From NCBI RefSeq assembly GCF_001536285.1, contig NZ_FAOZ01000017.1, positions 1 through 64,000 on the forward strand: 64,000 nucleotides of DNA, read 5' to 3'. Position numbers and translations under genes: made by a program. The notes beneath the pieces were generated by a model. That model had not been told where the DNA came from. It did no database searches and saw only the letters and a list, made by a program, of their open reading frames with translations. Position 1 is the stretch's first letter; each line of letters opens with the position of its first letter. This document shows positions 37,795 to 48,200 of the stretch, one piece after another. Source of the stretch: Parafrankia irregularis (GTDB lineage: Bacteria > Actinomycetota > Actinomycetes > Frankiales > Frankiaceae).

Positions 37795-39611
37795 ACGTGG
37801 GCTTTCATCGGCTCGCACTGGCCGATTTCGATGAACTGGCCTCCGGTGGCGGCCACGCTGATCTCGTCCGTTATCTCCGGCGAACCCAGCTCAGCAAGCG
37901 GCTGCTCGCGCTGCGCGCGGTGCTGGAGGACGCCGCACAGCAGGCTCCGGACGACTTCGCCCGCAGCGGGCTCGCCGAGGCCTTCCGTGTGTTGTCCACC
38001 GCCCAACGTCAGGATCCCGGCCCGGTCGAGAGCCTCCTGCTCACGCCTGGGCTCGGCCTGTGGGCGATGCACTGCATGCGCCGGATCCGCGGCACCGTCA
38101 AGCCGGCTGTGCCACTCGCGGAGGATCTGAACATGCTCGCGGCCTTCGCGGTCGCGGCCGCCCTGCGGACCGGCCTGGACGCGGAGATCAGGGTTTTCCT
38201 GCGGGGTGGCGACCTCGTCGTGCCTTCGCTGGGCCGTATCCGGACCGGAAACCCAGGGTGGGCCGTCGCTCGGGTCCAAGGCGGAGCAGTGACAGTTCAC
38301 GCCGCCGCTGACCCGCAGACGACCCCGCGAGTGAATGTGATCGCGGCTGCCAGCTTCGGGCGAGGAGACCGGGCGCGTCAATGGCTCCCACTGCGCACCC
38401 TGTCGAGTTCGAGGTGGGGCCAGGAGATCGAACTTGCGCTGGACGACACGGATCCCGCGCGCACGCTGCTGGATCTTCCGATGTCACCCGGCGTCGCGGA
38501 TGAGGAGATCGATACCTGGCAGCACCGCCTCGACGAGGGCTGGCGCATTCTCTGCCACTACGATCTTTCGGCAGCCGCTGCGGTGGCAGCCGGGCTGGGC
38601 TGGGTCTACCCACTGCGTTCGACGGAGCGGGCGGCGGAGCTGAGCGCATCGTCCGGGGAGGCGTTCGGTGCCGTGGCGCTGACCCTTCCCAAGGACGGCG
38701 TCTCCTTCGCGGCCGGCCTGGTGCACGAGTTCCAACACACGAAGCTCTCCGCGCTGATCGACCTCGTTGCGTTGACCGATACCGCTCACGACCGTCTTTA
38801 CTACGCTCCGTGGCGCAGCGACCCGCGGCCGGTCGCCGGCCTTCTTCAGGGTGCCTACGCCTACCTCGGCCTGACCACGTTCTGGGATTTCCGGCGGCTT
38901 CACCAGGACGGCGGCGAATACGCGCATTTCGAGTTCGCCCGGTGGCGAGAGGAGGTGTGGCGGGCGCTGAGCACGCTGCGGCTCTCAGGCGCGATGACTC
39001 CGCTGGGCCTGCGCTTCCTCGACGGCATGCGCAGCGTCGTCGCACGGCATCGGCAGGCCGCCGTCCCCACCGGCCCCCAGGCGCTGGCGGAGCTGACCAC
39101 GGCCGATGCCTGGATCACCTGGCGGCTACGGAACCTGCAACCGGCGCCAACATGGATCACCGCGCTGGCGCGGGCCTGGATGGACAAGGACATCGCACCA
39201 CCGAGCGAGGCGGGCTCCCGCCCCCTTCCAGGCCACCGCGGGCTTGTGTACAACCAGCGGCTCGCCCTCACCCTGCTGCGTCTGACGGACCCGAAGCGTT
39301 TCGAGGCCGCTCGGCAGGGCGTTCCCCATGTCCTCGACGGCTCCGTGACGGCTGCGGACCAGGCTCTCGCCTTCGGCGACGTCAGGTCCGCAGCCGACGG
39401 CTACAAGGAGGAGCTGGCTCGCGAGCCTGACCGGCTCGACGCCTGGGCCGGGCTCGTCCTCTGCCGACGCGGCAGCGGCGAGCCCGGGGCCGACGTCCTG
39501 ACCGCACGCCCCGAGGTGGTCCTGCACCTGCGCCGGCAGGTACAGGAACTCAGCAGCGACCAGGTCGACCCCGACGCACTCGCAGCCTGGATGTCGCAGA
39601 CCACCCGCTGA
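37791..39611 (+). CDS. HExxH-type peptide-modification protein
   Basis: This 606-aa protein starts MNVGFHRLALADFDELASGGG, the typical opening of the 'HEXXH motif putative peptide modification' family found beside FxsB. The metal site His312-Glu-x-x-His316 (AAGLVHEFQHTKLSALIDL) is present. The family is now named as 2-oxoglutarate/HExxH-type peptide beta-hydroxylases, which act on radical-SAM-modified or related precursors. In some species this domain is fused to FxsB; here it is separate and translationally coupled. The C-terminal quarter has helical, TPR-like character (DQALAFGDVRSAADGYKEELAREPDRLDAWAGL), which may contact FxsT. Start GTG at 37791. Confidence 0.85.
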   Translation: MNVGFHRLALADFDELASGGGHADLVRYLRRTQLSKRLLALRAVLEDAAQQAPDDFARSGLAEAFRVLSTAQRQDPGPVESLLLTPGLGLWAMHCMRRIRGTVKPAVPLAEDLNMLAAFAVAAALRTGLDAEIRVFLRGGDLVVPSLGRIRTGNPGWAVARVQGGAVTVHAAADPQTTPRVNVIAAASFGRGDRARQWLPLRTLSSSRWGQEIELALDDTDPARTLLDLPMSPGVADEEIDTWQHRLDEGWRILCHYDLSAAAAVAAGLGWVYPLRSTERAAELSASSGEAFGAVALTLPKDGVSFAAGLVHEFQHTKLSALIDLVALTDTAHDRLYYAPWRSDPRPVAGLLQGAYAYLGLTTFWDFRRLHQDGGEYAHFEFARWREEVWRALSTLRLSGAMTPLGLRFLDGMRSVVARHRQAAVPTGPQALAELTTADAWITWRLRNLQPAPTWITALARAWMDKDIAPPSEAGSRPLPGHRGLVYNQRLALTLLRLTDPKRFEAARQGVPHVLDGSVTAADQALAFGDVRSAADGYKEELAREPDRLDAWAGLVLCRRGSGEPGADVLTARPEVVLHLRRQVQELSSDQVDPDALAAWMSQTTR

Positions 39612-39640
39612 CAGCGCAGCGATGCCCTACGGCGACGCTC

Positions 39641-42202
39641 CTACAGCGGCGGCGGCTCGAAGTCGAAGTCTAGGCGCTCGCCCCGCTCGCCTGCCTGCAC
39701 ATCGGGATGGTCCGGACCGAGCACCCGGCGATAACGCTGCGAGGTCTCCGTCGCGAGCCTGCGGCCTTCCTCCTCCCGACCGGCGGTCTGGGAGAGGTCC
39801 AGGGCCACGTTCGTCGCGCACACCAGCGCATGCGGGTGATCGGGGCCAAGGAGCTCACCGAAGCGGGCGAGCGCCTTCTCACCGATCTCCAACGCCTCCG
39901 CCACCAGCCCCTGCGCGGACCTGGCGGTCGCCAGGTTCGCCAGGCAGGTGAGGGTGAAGTGGTGGTCGGCGCCGACCCTGCCCTCGAGCCCGGCGAGCGC
40001 GTCCTTCAGCAGGCGCTCCGCCTCGTCGACCCGGCCGAGCTGGCGATGGACTAGCGCCAGGTTCAGGTGGCAGCCGTAGGTGTATGGATGGTCAGCCCCG
40101 AAGATGTCCCGGTACCGGTTCACGGTCTTCTCGATGCGCTCCGCGGCCTCGTTCGGATCGCCGGCCACCCGCTGGGCGTTCCCCAGGTTGATCGCGGCGG
40201 CCAGGGCGTCGGGGTGCTCGTTGCCGAACTGGCGGCTCGACGTGTAGCGCTCGTACACCTGCTCGGCGAGCTCCAGCGCCTCGCGGAAGAACCCGGCCTT
40301 GCGCCGGGCCACCGAGAGATCCTTGGCCTGCGCGAGCACGAAGGGATGGTCGACCGCGAGCTCCCGCCTGTTCACGAGTTCCTCGAACACCCGGTAGGCG
40401 TACTCGGCCGACTCCCGCGCCTTCAGGTAGTGACCCTCCTGCCGCTGGTCGCGGGCGACGGCGGCGAGCGAGGCGGCGACCCAGGGATTGATGTCACCGC
40501 CCCACATGTCCCGCCGGTTGGTGAGGTTGTCCTGGTCGAGCTCGAATGCCCGCTTATAAGCGCTGTTGAGGCTGCAGTCGAGCGCGAGATTGTTCACGAC
40601 GTGATGAGTCTGAGCGTTGTCCCGTCCGAAGACCCGCTCATGGCGGGGCAGCGCGTCCTCGTCCAGCTCGAGCGCGGCCCGGAATTCACCGCGGGCCCGC
40701 AGGTCCGCGCCGTGGCCGTTCAGAATGATGAGGGTTTCCTCGTGGTCCGCACCGAGGACCTCCGTGATCGCGTCGAGGGTGCCGCGCCGGAGCTCATAGG
40801 CCTCCCGGTACCTGCCCAGGGCCCAGAGGACGTTCGCCTTGATTCCCTGGAGGACGAGAACGTCCGGGTCACGATCGCCGGAATCCGCCCGCCAACGGTC
40901 CAGTGCGCGGTCCGCCTCGCTCAACGCCGTCGTGAGGTCACCGGCGTTGTACAGATAGCCGATGAGGTGTTCGATGAGCTGACGTGCCCGGACCGCTGTG
41001 GACGCGTACACACCGGACGGCACGATGTGCGGGAGAAGGTTCTCGAAGCCGGCCCGGTTCTGCGTCTCGGAATCCCCTGGGTCCGCGGCGACGAGCAGGG
41101 CGTGGACCTCGTCCCGCATCCGTTCCTGTTCCTCGGGCAGCAGCTCGTCCCGAATGAGCATCTGGACCAGCCGGTGTACCTGCACCGTCTTGCGGCTGTT
41201 GTCGATCCGGGCGAGCGCGTAGCGGCCGAGCTCCCGCATCGCGCGGCTCACCATCAGCCGGTCCTGCATGGACAGACCGAAATCCGAGTCCAGGGTGTAC
41301 TTTCCGCGGTCCAACATTTCCAGGGAGATCGGCTCTGGGCCGAAGAATGCACATCGACGGAGCAGCTCGAGCGCAAATGGAGCCTGCTCCCGCAGCTGCG
41401 CCACGGAAAGACTCCACGCGGCTGCCACCGGCCGGGAGTAGTCGGCGGGCGGGTTTTCGGCGAGTAGCTTGCTGGAGGCGTCCTTCAGCAGCTGAAGGTA
41501 CTCACGCACGTCCATACCAGTTTCGAACTGCAGCGCTCCGGCCTGCTCAAGCGCCAGCGGAAGGTCCCCCAACGCCTCGGCCAGGCTGTTGGCGTCGACC
41601 TCGGCGATACCCGGCACGCGGCGGTGCAGGAACTCCAGGCTCTCCCGCCGGTCGAAGACATCCACCTCGATCGTGTCGACGATGCTCTGCCACCGACGGT
41701 TGCGCGAGGTGACCAGGACATGGCCCGGCCCGTGCGGCATCAGGCCGCGAATCAGCTCAGGCTGGTCGGCGTTGTCGAAGATCAACAACCAGCGACGGTA
41801 GGGCGTCCCACGGCGCAGCGCCTCGAGGACGGCGGCCACCGAGTCGTCGATCCGCAGCAGGCCGCCCTCCGACAGGCCCAGCCGCGGCGCCAGTGACGCC
41901 AGCGTGGATCGGACCAGGACCGGCTGGTCCGCGGGAATCCACCAGATCAGGTCATAATGCGCCTGATAGCGGTACGCGTACTCGATGGCGAGGTGCGTCT
42001 TCCCGACACCGCCCAGCCCCTGCAGGGCATGCGGGAGGACCGCCGTGACCTCGCCCTCGTCGGAGGCGATCCGACGACGCAGTTCGGTCAGTTGGCTTTC
42101 CCGCCCGGTGAAGTTCTTGTTCCGTTGGGGCACTCCACCCCAGATCGTCGGAACCCCCCGACCCGGGCCGCTCACCGGATCGAACTCCACCACCGAAGCC
42201 AC
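39641..42202 (-). CDS. fxsT: FxsT-type NB-ARC / TPR protein, short form
   Basis: This 853-aa protein has an NB-ARC STAND ATPase from residue 20 (VPTIWGGVPQRNKNFTGRE, Walker A GLGGVGKTH at 62-70, WLLIFDNADQPELI, GHVLVTSRNRRW) to about 390, then about ten TPRs. It lacks the ParA-like and TIR-like parts of the 30518 gene but matches its central and C-terminal architecture, so it looks like a second FxsT. It converges on the HExxH gene with 29 bases between stops. ATG 42202 starts at MASVVEFDPVSGPG. A possible -10 (TATGAT, 42317-42322 on the minus strand) lies upstream. Confidence 0.85.
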   Translation of the reverse strand: MASVVEFDPVSGPGRGVPTIWGGVPQRNKNFTGRESQLTELRRRIASDEGEVTAVLPHALQGLGGVGKTHLAIEYAYRYQAHYDLIWWIPADQPVLVRSTLASLAPRLGLSEGGLLRIDDSVAAVLEALRRGTPYRRWLLIFDNADQPELIRGLMPHGPGHVLVTSRNRRWQSIVDTIEVDVFDRRESLEFLHRRVPGIAEVDANSLAEALGDLPLALEQAGALQFETGMDVREYLQLLKDASSKLLAENPPADYSRPVAAAWSLSVAQLREQAPFALELLRRCAFFGPEPISLEMLDRGKYTLDSDFGLSMQDRLMVSRAMRELGRYALARIDNSRKTVQVHRLVQMLIRDELLPEEQERMRDEVHALLVAADPGDSETQNRAGFENLLPHIVPSGVYASTAVRARQLIEHLIGYLYNAGDLTTALSEADRALDRWRADSGDRDPDVLVLQGIKANVLWALGRYREAYELRRGTLDAITEVLGADHEETLIILNGHGADLRARGEFRAALELDEDALPRHERVFGRDNAQTHHVVNNLALDCSLNSAYKRAFELDQDNLTNRRDMWGGDINPWVAASLAAVARDQRQEGHYLKARESAEYAYRVFEELVNRRELAVDHPFVLAQAKDLSVARRKAGFFREALELAEQVYERYTSSRQFGNEHPDALAAAINLGNAQRVAGDPNEAAERIEKTVNRYRDIFGADHPYTYGCHLNLALVHRQLGRVDEAERLLKDALAGLEGRVGADHHFTLTCLANLATARSAQGLVAEALEIGEKALARFGELLGPDHPHALVCATNVALDLSQTAGREEEGRRLATETSQRYRRVLGPDHPDVQAGERGERLDFDFEPPPL

Positions 42203-43103
42203 GATAACAACCCCCGCCGCTCGTCAAGTACGGACATCGGCGCGACGGCACGGACCAACCGACGGTAGTGCAGCGTCCGACGGCGCGGAGTGCACGCGTC
42301 GCCGGCGCGCCGCGTAATCATACCGTTCCACTGATCGTAACACTCGCGTCGACACACTTGCCATTGCACGTTAGCCACTCGCGCGGACTCGGGCGAGCGA
42401 GGACGACACAAGTCCGGATTGTGGCACGAGTTGTGGCACCCACTCTCGTGAGGGCGCCGCGAACCTGCACCGGGATGCCCCTGTATTGTCGGCGTTTTCT
42501 GAAGCAGGTTCCGCGACCGGCCCGCCGACACATCCGCCAACCAACCCGCCCATAACTCGTGACCTGCAGTTTCGCGATTTCGACCGTGGAGTCGGCACCC
42601 ACCCCGCCCGCGCGTCGCGCCACGGACACCGTGGATACCACTCTCGCGCACCTCGCACCTCGCACCTCGCACCACGCACCGCGCCTGACGGCCGGGCAGT
42701 GCGCCCCGGCACAGACCGTGGCCCGCACGGGCAGGCATGCCCACGGAGCCATCGCCAGTGCCCCACCACCCTCCGCCCGCGAGGGCGGCCACACGAAGAG
42801 CACCGGTCTCGCAAAAATCCTGTTACTTTGCCGCGGTCGGCCCGCATTGGCCGTAAAATCTGACGGAAAATCTTGGGCGGTCCAGAACCGTGTGCCACCG
42901 GAGGTGGGGCCATGGCCGGCGGATACGATTCTCGGGCCCGGTCGCGTCAACGCCGAAAGGCTTCCGGTTCCGTTGAAGGCATACCGTCCAGTAATTTTCG
43001 ACGAACTCCCAACCAGGGACACCAAATCACTACTCGACATCTCGGCCCCCCCGGTGCGGACGTGTCCGCTCTCGACGCGCCCGGCCCTGGGCGGAGCAGA
43101 ACG
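42203..43103. other. 901-bp intergenic region before the STAND gene
   Basis: No open frame here has coding composition. It holds a tandem ctcgcac-type repeat at 42645-42680 and two AT-richer stretches, near 42310-42370 (likely promoter for the leftward FxsT) and 42810-42870 (likely promoter for the rightward STAND gene, with TAAAAT at 42854-42859). The frame extending the STAND gene upstream to 42873 is open but low in coding character. Confidence 0.45.
42645..42680. repeat. Short tandem repeat (ctcgcac units)
   Basis: About four to five imperfect copies of a 7-8 base unit (cgcacct) in tandem, in the long gap before the STAND gene. It is non-coding and its function is unknown. Confidence 0.7.
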
Positions 43104-45176
43104 GTGATCGAGGCCGAGGCGACCAGCCCGTACGTCGGCCTCCGCCCGTTCACCGAGGAGGACTCCGAGCTGTTCTTCGGCCGGGATGCCGCCGCCCACG
43201 CGCTGCTGGCCGAGTGGTTGCGCTGTCGTGTGGTGGTCGCGCACGGGCTGACCGGTGTGGGCAAGACCTCGCTGCTGCGGGCGGGCGTGCTGCCGAGCGC
43301 ACCGTCGACGGACGCCGACGTCCTGCCGGTGGCACGGCCCTCGGGGCCGACCGGGCAGTCCTCCGAGGAGGAGCATGAGCCGGCTGGCTCCCAGGCGTCC
43401 TTCGGTGCCGGCAATCCGTTCGTTCAGGCCCTCCTGCGGTGCTGGTCCTCCCCAACCGACACGCCGACGCTGCTCGACGCGATCCGTGACCACCCCGCCC
43501 GGCGCCGGCCGCACAGCTCGACCCGGCCAATCCTGGTGGCGATCGACCAGGTCGAGGAGTTTTTCGCAGCCCGATCGGCCCAGCTGGCCCAACTGGACCA
43601 GCTACGGACGCAGTGTTTCGACCTGCTCGCGCAGGCGGCAGCCGCGCTGCCGACGCTGCGTATCCTGCTGGTGGTCCGTTCCGATCACCGTGCCACGCTC
43701 GAGCCCTACCTGCGGCTTCTGCTGGCCGGCTCCGGCGGCGGCCCCGCCACCCCGTCGGTCGCCGAGGTGCCCGTCGCCGCGCTGGAGCCACGCTCCGCCC
43801 AGGCCGCGCTCGTCGAGCCGTTGCGTGCGACGGGTACGCACTTCGCCTCCGGCGCGGCCGAGGCCTGTGTCGACGACCTCGCCACCAGCCGGTTCGTCGA
43901 CGCGACCGGCGCCGAGTCGCTGCTGGTGGCGAACGCCATCCAGCCGGTGTTCCTGCAGCTGGTGGCAACCGCGATGTGGCGGGCCCGTCCCGGCGCGGAT
44001 GCCGTCATCACGTCCCGTCTCGGCCCGGCCGGGAACGTCACCGCGGTGCTGGCCGAGTACCTGACCCTGGTGCTGGTCACGGTGGCACGCGAGCACGATC
44101 TCGACGAGGGTGAGCTGCGGGCCTGGCTCACCCGTACGTTCGTGACCGAACGCGGTCGACGCGGTGTCGCGGATGAGGGGCTCACCACCACGGCTGGTCT
44201 GCCGACCGCCGTGTTGGAGTCGCTGACGGCACGCTACGTCCTGCGCTGCGAGCACCGGTCGGGCTCGCGTCGTTTCGAGCTCTTCGACGACCGGCTCATC
44301 GAGCCGCTCCAGCGTGGCTTCCCCGAATGGGCCGTCAGCGGAACCGCCGCCGAGGCGAATGCGGACGACCATCTTCGCGCGGCCCAGGTGAGCTTCGCGG
44401 ACCACGACCTGCCGACGGCCCGCACCCACGTGGAGGAGGCCCTGCGCCGTGACCCGGGGCGCTCCCTCACCCGGGCCGGCGCGCAGACGCTGCGCGCGCA
44501 GATGTGCGAGATGCAGGGGCGCTGGCAGGACGCCGAGGCCTGCTACCGGGAGGCCGCGGAGATCTACGAGTCGCTGTCGGACACCGAGTCCTCCGGGCGG
44601 ATGCTCGCCGCCCTGGGCCGGGTGCTGCTCGAGTCCGGCCAGACCACCCGGGCGATCGAGGACCTCCAGGCCGCCAGCGAACGGCTGCCGGGTGACGCCG
44701 AGGTGCAGGCCGCGCTGGCGCACGCGCTGTGGCGCACAGGCCAGCCGTGGGCGGCGGCGGCCATCTTCTCGGCCGTCCTGACGTTCGCGCCGGACTCCGG
44801 GGCCGCGCTGGCCGGGCGGGCGCGCCTGCGGGTGGAGCTGGGTGACGACGCCGCCGCGATGCAGGACTTCGAGCGTCTAGCCCGGTCGGCGGCGCAGGTC
44901 GTGGCCCAGCCGTCGATGCGCGCGGCCCGGGCGGTGGCCCTGGCTCGGCGGGGGCAGGTGGCCGAGGCCGCGAACGAGTCCTCTGTGGCGCTGCGCGAGG
45001 CACCGGACAGCGGCCCGGTACTGTGGCACGCGGCCGAGGTCATCCGCGCACGCGGCGACGACGAGGGAGCTGACGGCCTGCTGCGGCGTGCCCTGGACGC
45101 GGCCGAACCCGCACTGCTGCCGCACCAGCAGTCCCAGGTCCTGCGTCTGCTGCGACGGTCCGGCGCGATGGCCTGA
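43104..45176 (+). CDS. Novel-STAND ATPase with C-terminal TPRs
   Basis: This protein is 690 aa from the GTG at 43104, chosen because GGAG lies 8 bases upstream and the domain begins at once with SPYVGLRPFTEEDSELFFGRD, the nSTAND1 signature. Walker A is GLTGVGKTS (48-56) and Walker B is PILVAIDQVEEFFAA. The winged-helix and arm region extends to about residue 410 (EHRSGSRRFELFDDRLIEPL). The rest is TPR (ARTHVEEALRRDPG, AIEDLQAASERLPG and so on). No effector domain is fused. It precedes the GAP1-like gene by 78 bases, so the two form an operon. It likely acts as the sensing ATPase switch of that module. Confidence 0.88.
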   Translation: MIEAEATSPYVGLRPFTEEDSELFFGRDAAAHALLAEWLRCRVVVAHGLTGVGKTSLLRAGVLPSAPSTDADVLPVARPSGPTGQSSEEEHEPAGSQASFGAGNPFVQALLRCWSSPTDTPTLLDAIRDHPARRRPHSSTRPILVAIDQVEEFFAARSAQLAQLDQLRTQCFDLLAQAAAALPTLRILLVVRSDHRATLEPYLRLLLAGSGGGPATPSVAEVPVAALEPRSAQAALVEPLRATGTHFASGAAEACVDDLATSRFVDATGAESLLVANAIQPVFLQLVATAMWRARPGADAVITSRLGPAGNVTAVLAEYLTLVLVTVAREHDLDEGELRAWLTRTFVTERGRRGVADEGLTTTAGLPTAVLESLTARYVLRCEHRSGSRRFELFDDRLIEPLQRGFPEWAVSGTAAEANADDHLRAAQVSFADHDLPTARTHVEEALRRDPGRSLTRAGAQTLRAQMCEMQGRWQDAEACYREAAEIYESLSDTESSGRMLAALGRVLLESGQTTRAIEDLQAASERLPGDAEVQAALAHALWRTGQPWAAAAIFSAVLTFAPDSGAALAGRARLRVELGDDAAAMQDFERLARSAAQVVAQPSMRAARAVALARRGQVAEAANESSVALREAPDSGPVLWHAAEVIRARGDDEGADGLLRRALDAAEPALLPHQQSQVLRLLRRSGAMA

Positions 45177-45254
45177 AAGTACTGCGCCCCAGTGCATTGA
45201 GGTCTGCCATGCTGAGCACGGAGGGCAGCCACGGGGTGCGGAGGCAGACGTCCG

Positions 45255-48200
45255 TTGACCATCCACCAGCTTCATCGCACGTCGGCGGCGGCGTCGGACC
45301 GGCCCGGCTGGCAGGTCACCGCGTACACGCCGGGGCTCGGCGACGGGAGACGTCAGCAGATCGTCGGTCTGCTGACGTCCGAACTCGCCGTGGACGCACG
45401 CCGCAGCGGACCACAGCCGCACAGCGGACCACAACCGCTTAGCAGACCGCAGCCGCTTAGCAGACCGCAGCCGCACAGCGGACCACAGCGGCGCGGCGGC
45501 GAGTCCGGCTTCGGGCCCTTACCCGGATCCGACGCCGGTTCAACGCAGGGGCCCTGGACCTCCGCCGGGCAGCGCGAGGCCGGGCTGAGCCTGAGCTACT
45601 CGCTGCTGGCGGACGGTGCCGCGGTGATCTGCCGGACCGTGGGCACCGGCGTCGACTTCGCCGGCCGCCCGGGAAACGTCTTTCAGCACGCGTTGCTGCT
45701 CACCGAGCCGGACCGTGATCTCGGCGGCCTGCTTCCCGCCGACCTGTGGTGGTGGCCGGGCTGGGCCGACCGGCCAGCCGACGGTGATCTTCCAGCTGTC
45801 GGGCGTCTCGTCGTCGACTCGCCGATGCCCTGGCACGAAGCGATCGCCCGGGCGCAGGAACTGTACGGCGACGGTCGGCTGGCAGCCCTGCTGGCGAGTG
45901 TGCGCAGCGCCGCGCGCGGCGGCGGTGCCGTGCGGATCGTTCTGGTGGAGCAGGGGCCGGCGGCCACGGTGCGAACGATCCGGCTGGTCACCGGCTCGCT
46001 GCCGCGGGCATCGGCCCTGGCGATGACCTTCGGTGTCCCGGTGGGGCATCCGGAGCAGTCCCGCCACGTGCTGGTGGGCGTGCCGGTGGGCGCCGACCTC
46101 GACCCCGCGGCCATCCCGTTCGGCGTCCGGTTCGAGACTCATCGCCTGCACGGCGGGGCTGGCCCTGAGCCCGGAGCCGGCGACGGCGGCAGCGCGGGCG
46201 GCGGCACCGCGCCGCGGGACGTCGGTGCTCCGGCCGGTACCGACGGCGCCCGGGCGGACGAGCACCGGGCGGACGAGCACCGGGCGGACGTGTCCTGGGG
46301 GGAGGTGGCCGCGCGGGTGTGGGCCGCGGGGAGACCCGATGTGCTCGCGCTCGCGGCCGCCAGCACGTCGTTCGCCGACGCCGACGCCGCCCAGCGCCTC
46401 GCCGCCGTGGCTGCGGGCGCCGGCGTGCCGCTGGCGTCACCGCCCAGTGATCCGGCGCCCGGCAGCGCGCAGTCCCCGGCTGTGGGCCCGGCGCCAGCAC
46501 CGCTGCCGCCGGGTGCCGAGGGCTGGGGACGGGTGCGGCGCAGAGCTGTGGTGAAGGCTCTGCGGCCCGGTGGATACGCACGCGGGGCGGCGCTGTTCGG
46601 CGCCGGTGCGGCGATCGCGTTTGGTCAGCTCGGCGCACGGTTGCTCGCACTGCCGGCACGCACGCTGGCGGCCGGTCCGCCGGTGCTGCGCCCGGCCGGC
46701 GACGAGGCCGCCTACCCCGGGTACTTCACTCCGGCCGGCCAGGCGATCGTCGACCTCGGCGCGATCGGGGATGCCCTGGCCGAGGCGCTGCGCACCGCCG
46801 GACCGGAGTTCGCCGCGGCCGGTCCGGCCCGCTGGCCCGGCCCGTTCCTGGGGCAGAGCGCGTCGGCGCGGCGCTGCTGGCGCATGTGGAGGGCGGGGAC
46901 GGCGATCGGCGTCGCCGTGGCCGGGGGGCTCGCCCGGACGGCGTACGCCGTGCACAGGACGCTTGTCATCACCACGATCGCGGTGCTGCGGTTGGCGGGT
47001 GCGGCGTTACGGTTCGCGGAGGCGGCGCGTTGGCTGCTCCGCGAGACACGCCCGGCCAGGCCGACCCTGGCGATGTTCCGCCGCCTCGGCGAACTGGGGG
47101 CCGACTGCCCGTACCCGGACTGCGCCCGCCCACTGGGCCGGCCGTTCTACGAGTGCCCCAACACGGACTGCCACCGCCGGCACGACGACCTGCGGCCGGG
47201 CCGCGGCGGCCTGCTGTACCGGGTGTGCGCCTGCGGGACACGGCTGCGGACCTGGGCGCCCGGCCGGCGCGGCCGCCTCGCCAGCTACTGCGGCTCGTGC
47301 GAAGGCCGGCTGCCCGACGGGATCGGGCACCTGCCGATCGTCCACATCGCGCTGATCGGCCCACCTGCGTCCGGCAAGACGACCATGCTGGTCGCCACCC
47401 TGGCCGGCCTGCAGGACCTCGCATACCAGCGTGATCTCACCTTGTCGTTCGCGTTCCGGCCGGACGAGGCCTGGTACCGGCGCAGCATGCAGATGGTCGC
47501 GGACGGCGGGTGGCTGGAGTCGACCGCCACCCCGAATCCCCGGGCGCTCGTCGTCACCGTCGGCATTCCCCGCGGGCCCCGGCGCATCGTGTTCTTCTTC
47601 GACCCGGACGGCGACCTCTACACCGACCAGCAGACCCTGCGCACCACGCACCGTTACCTGGAGCGGACCCACAACGCGCTGCTCGTCGTCGACCCGTCGG
47701 CGCAGCCGGCGCTGCTCGACCAGCTCACCCCGAAACAGCAGGCGGCGGCGAACTCGGCGGCCCACCCCGCGGCCGAGCCGACCTACGACACGATGCGGCG
47801 GCTGATCCGGGTGCTGCACGCGGACAGGTCGCTGCCTCGGCGGGGTGGCCGCCTCGCCCTGCGGCTCGCCGTGGTGGTCAGCAAGACCGACTGGCTGCGC
47901 GGGCTCCCATCGGTCCTACGCCTGCCAGAGCTCACTCCGGAGCAGCAGGACGGCCTCGTGCGCTACTGGCTCAACCAGCCCGCACGGCTGCCGGAGCTCG
48001 GCCAGGAACCGTCGAAGGAGTTCACCGAGACCCGCTACTGGGCGCTGAGCGCCGCGGACTGTCTCCGCGGCCGAAACGGGACGGTGAACCCGGCCGAACG
48101 CATTGCCGCGGCCGAACCGGTGCTGTGGATGCTGGGCGCGAGCGCACGCGGGTTCCGGCGCCTGATCATCCGGCAGCAGAAGGCGCGACAGTCCAGTCGG

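Noticed and set aside
42873..43103. N-terminal extension of the STAND protein
   Set aside because: The frame is open but low in coding character, and a good binding site sits just before GTG 43104, where the conserved domain begins.
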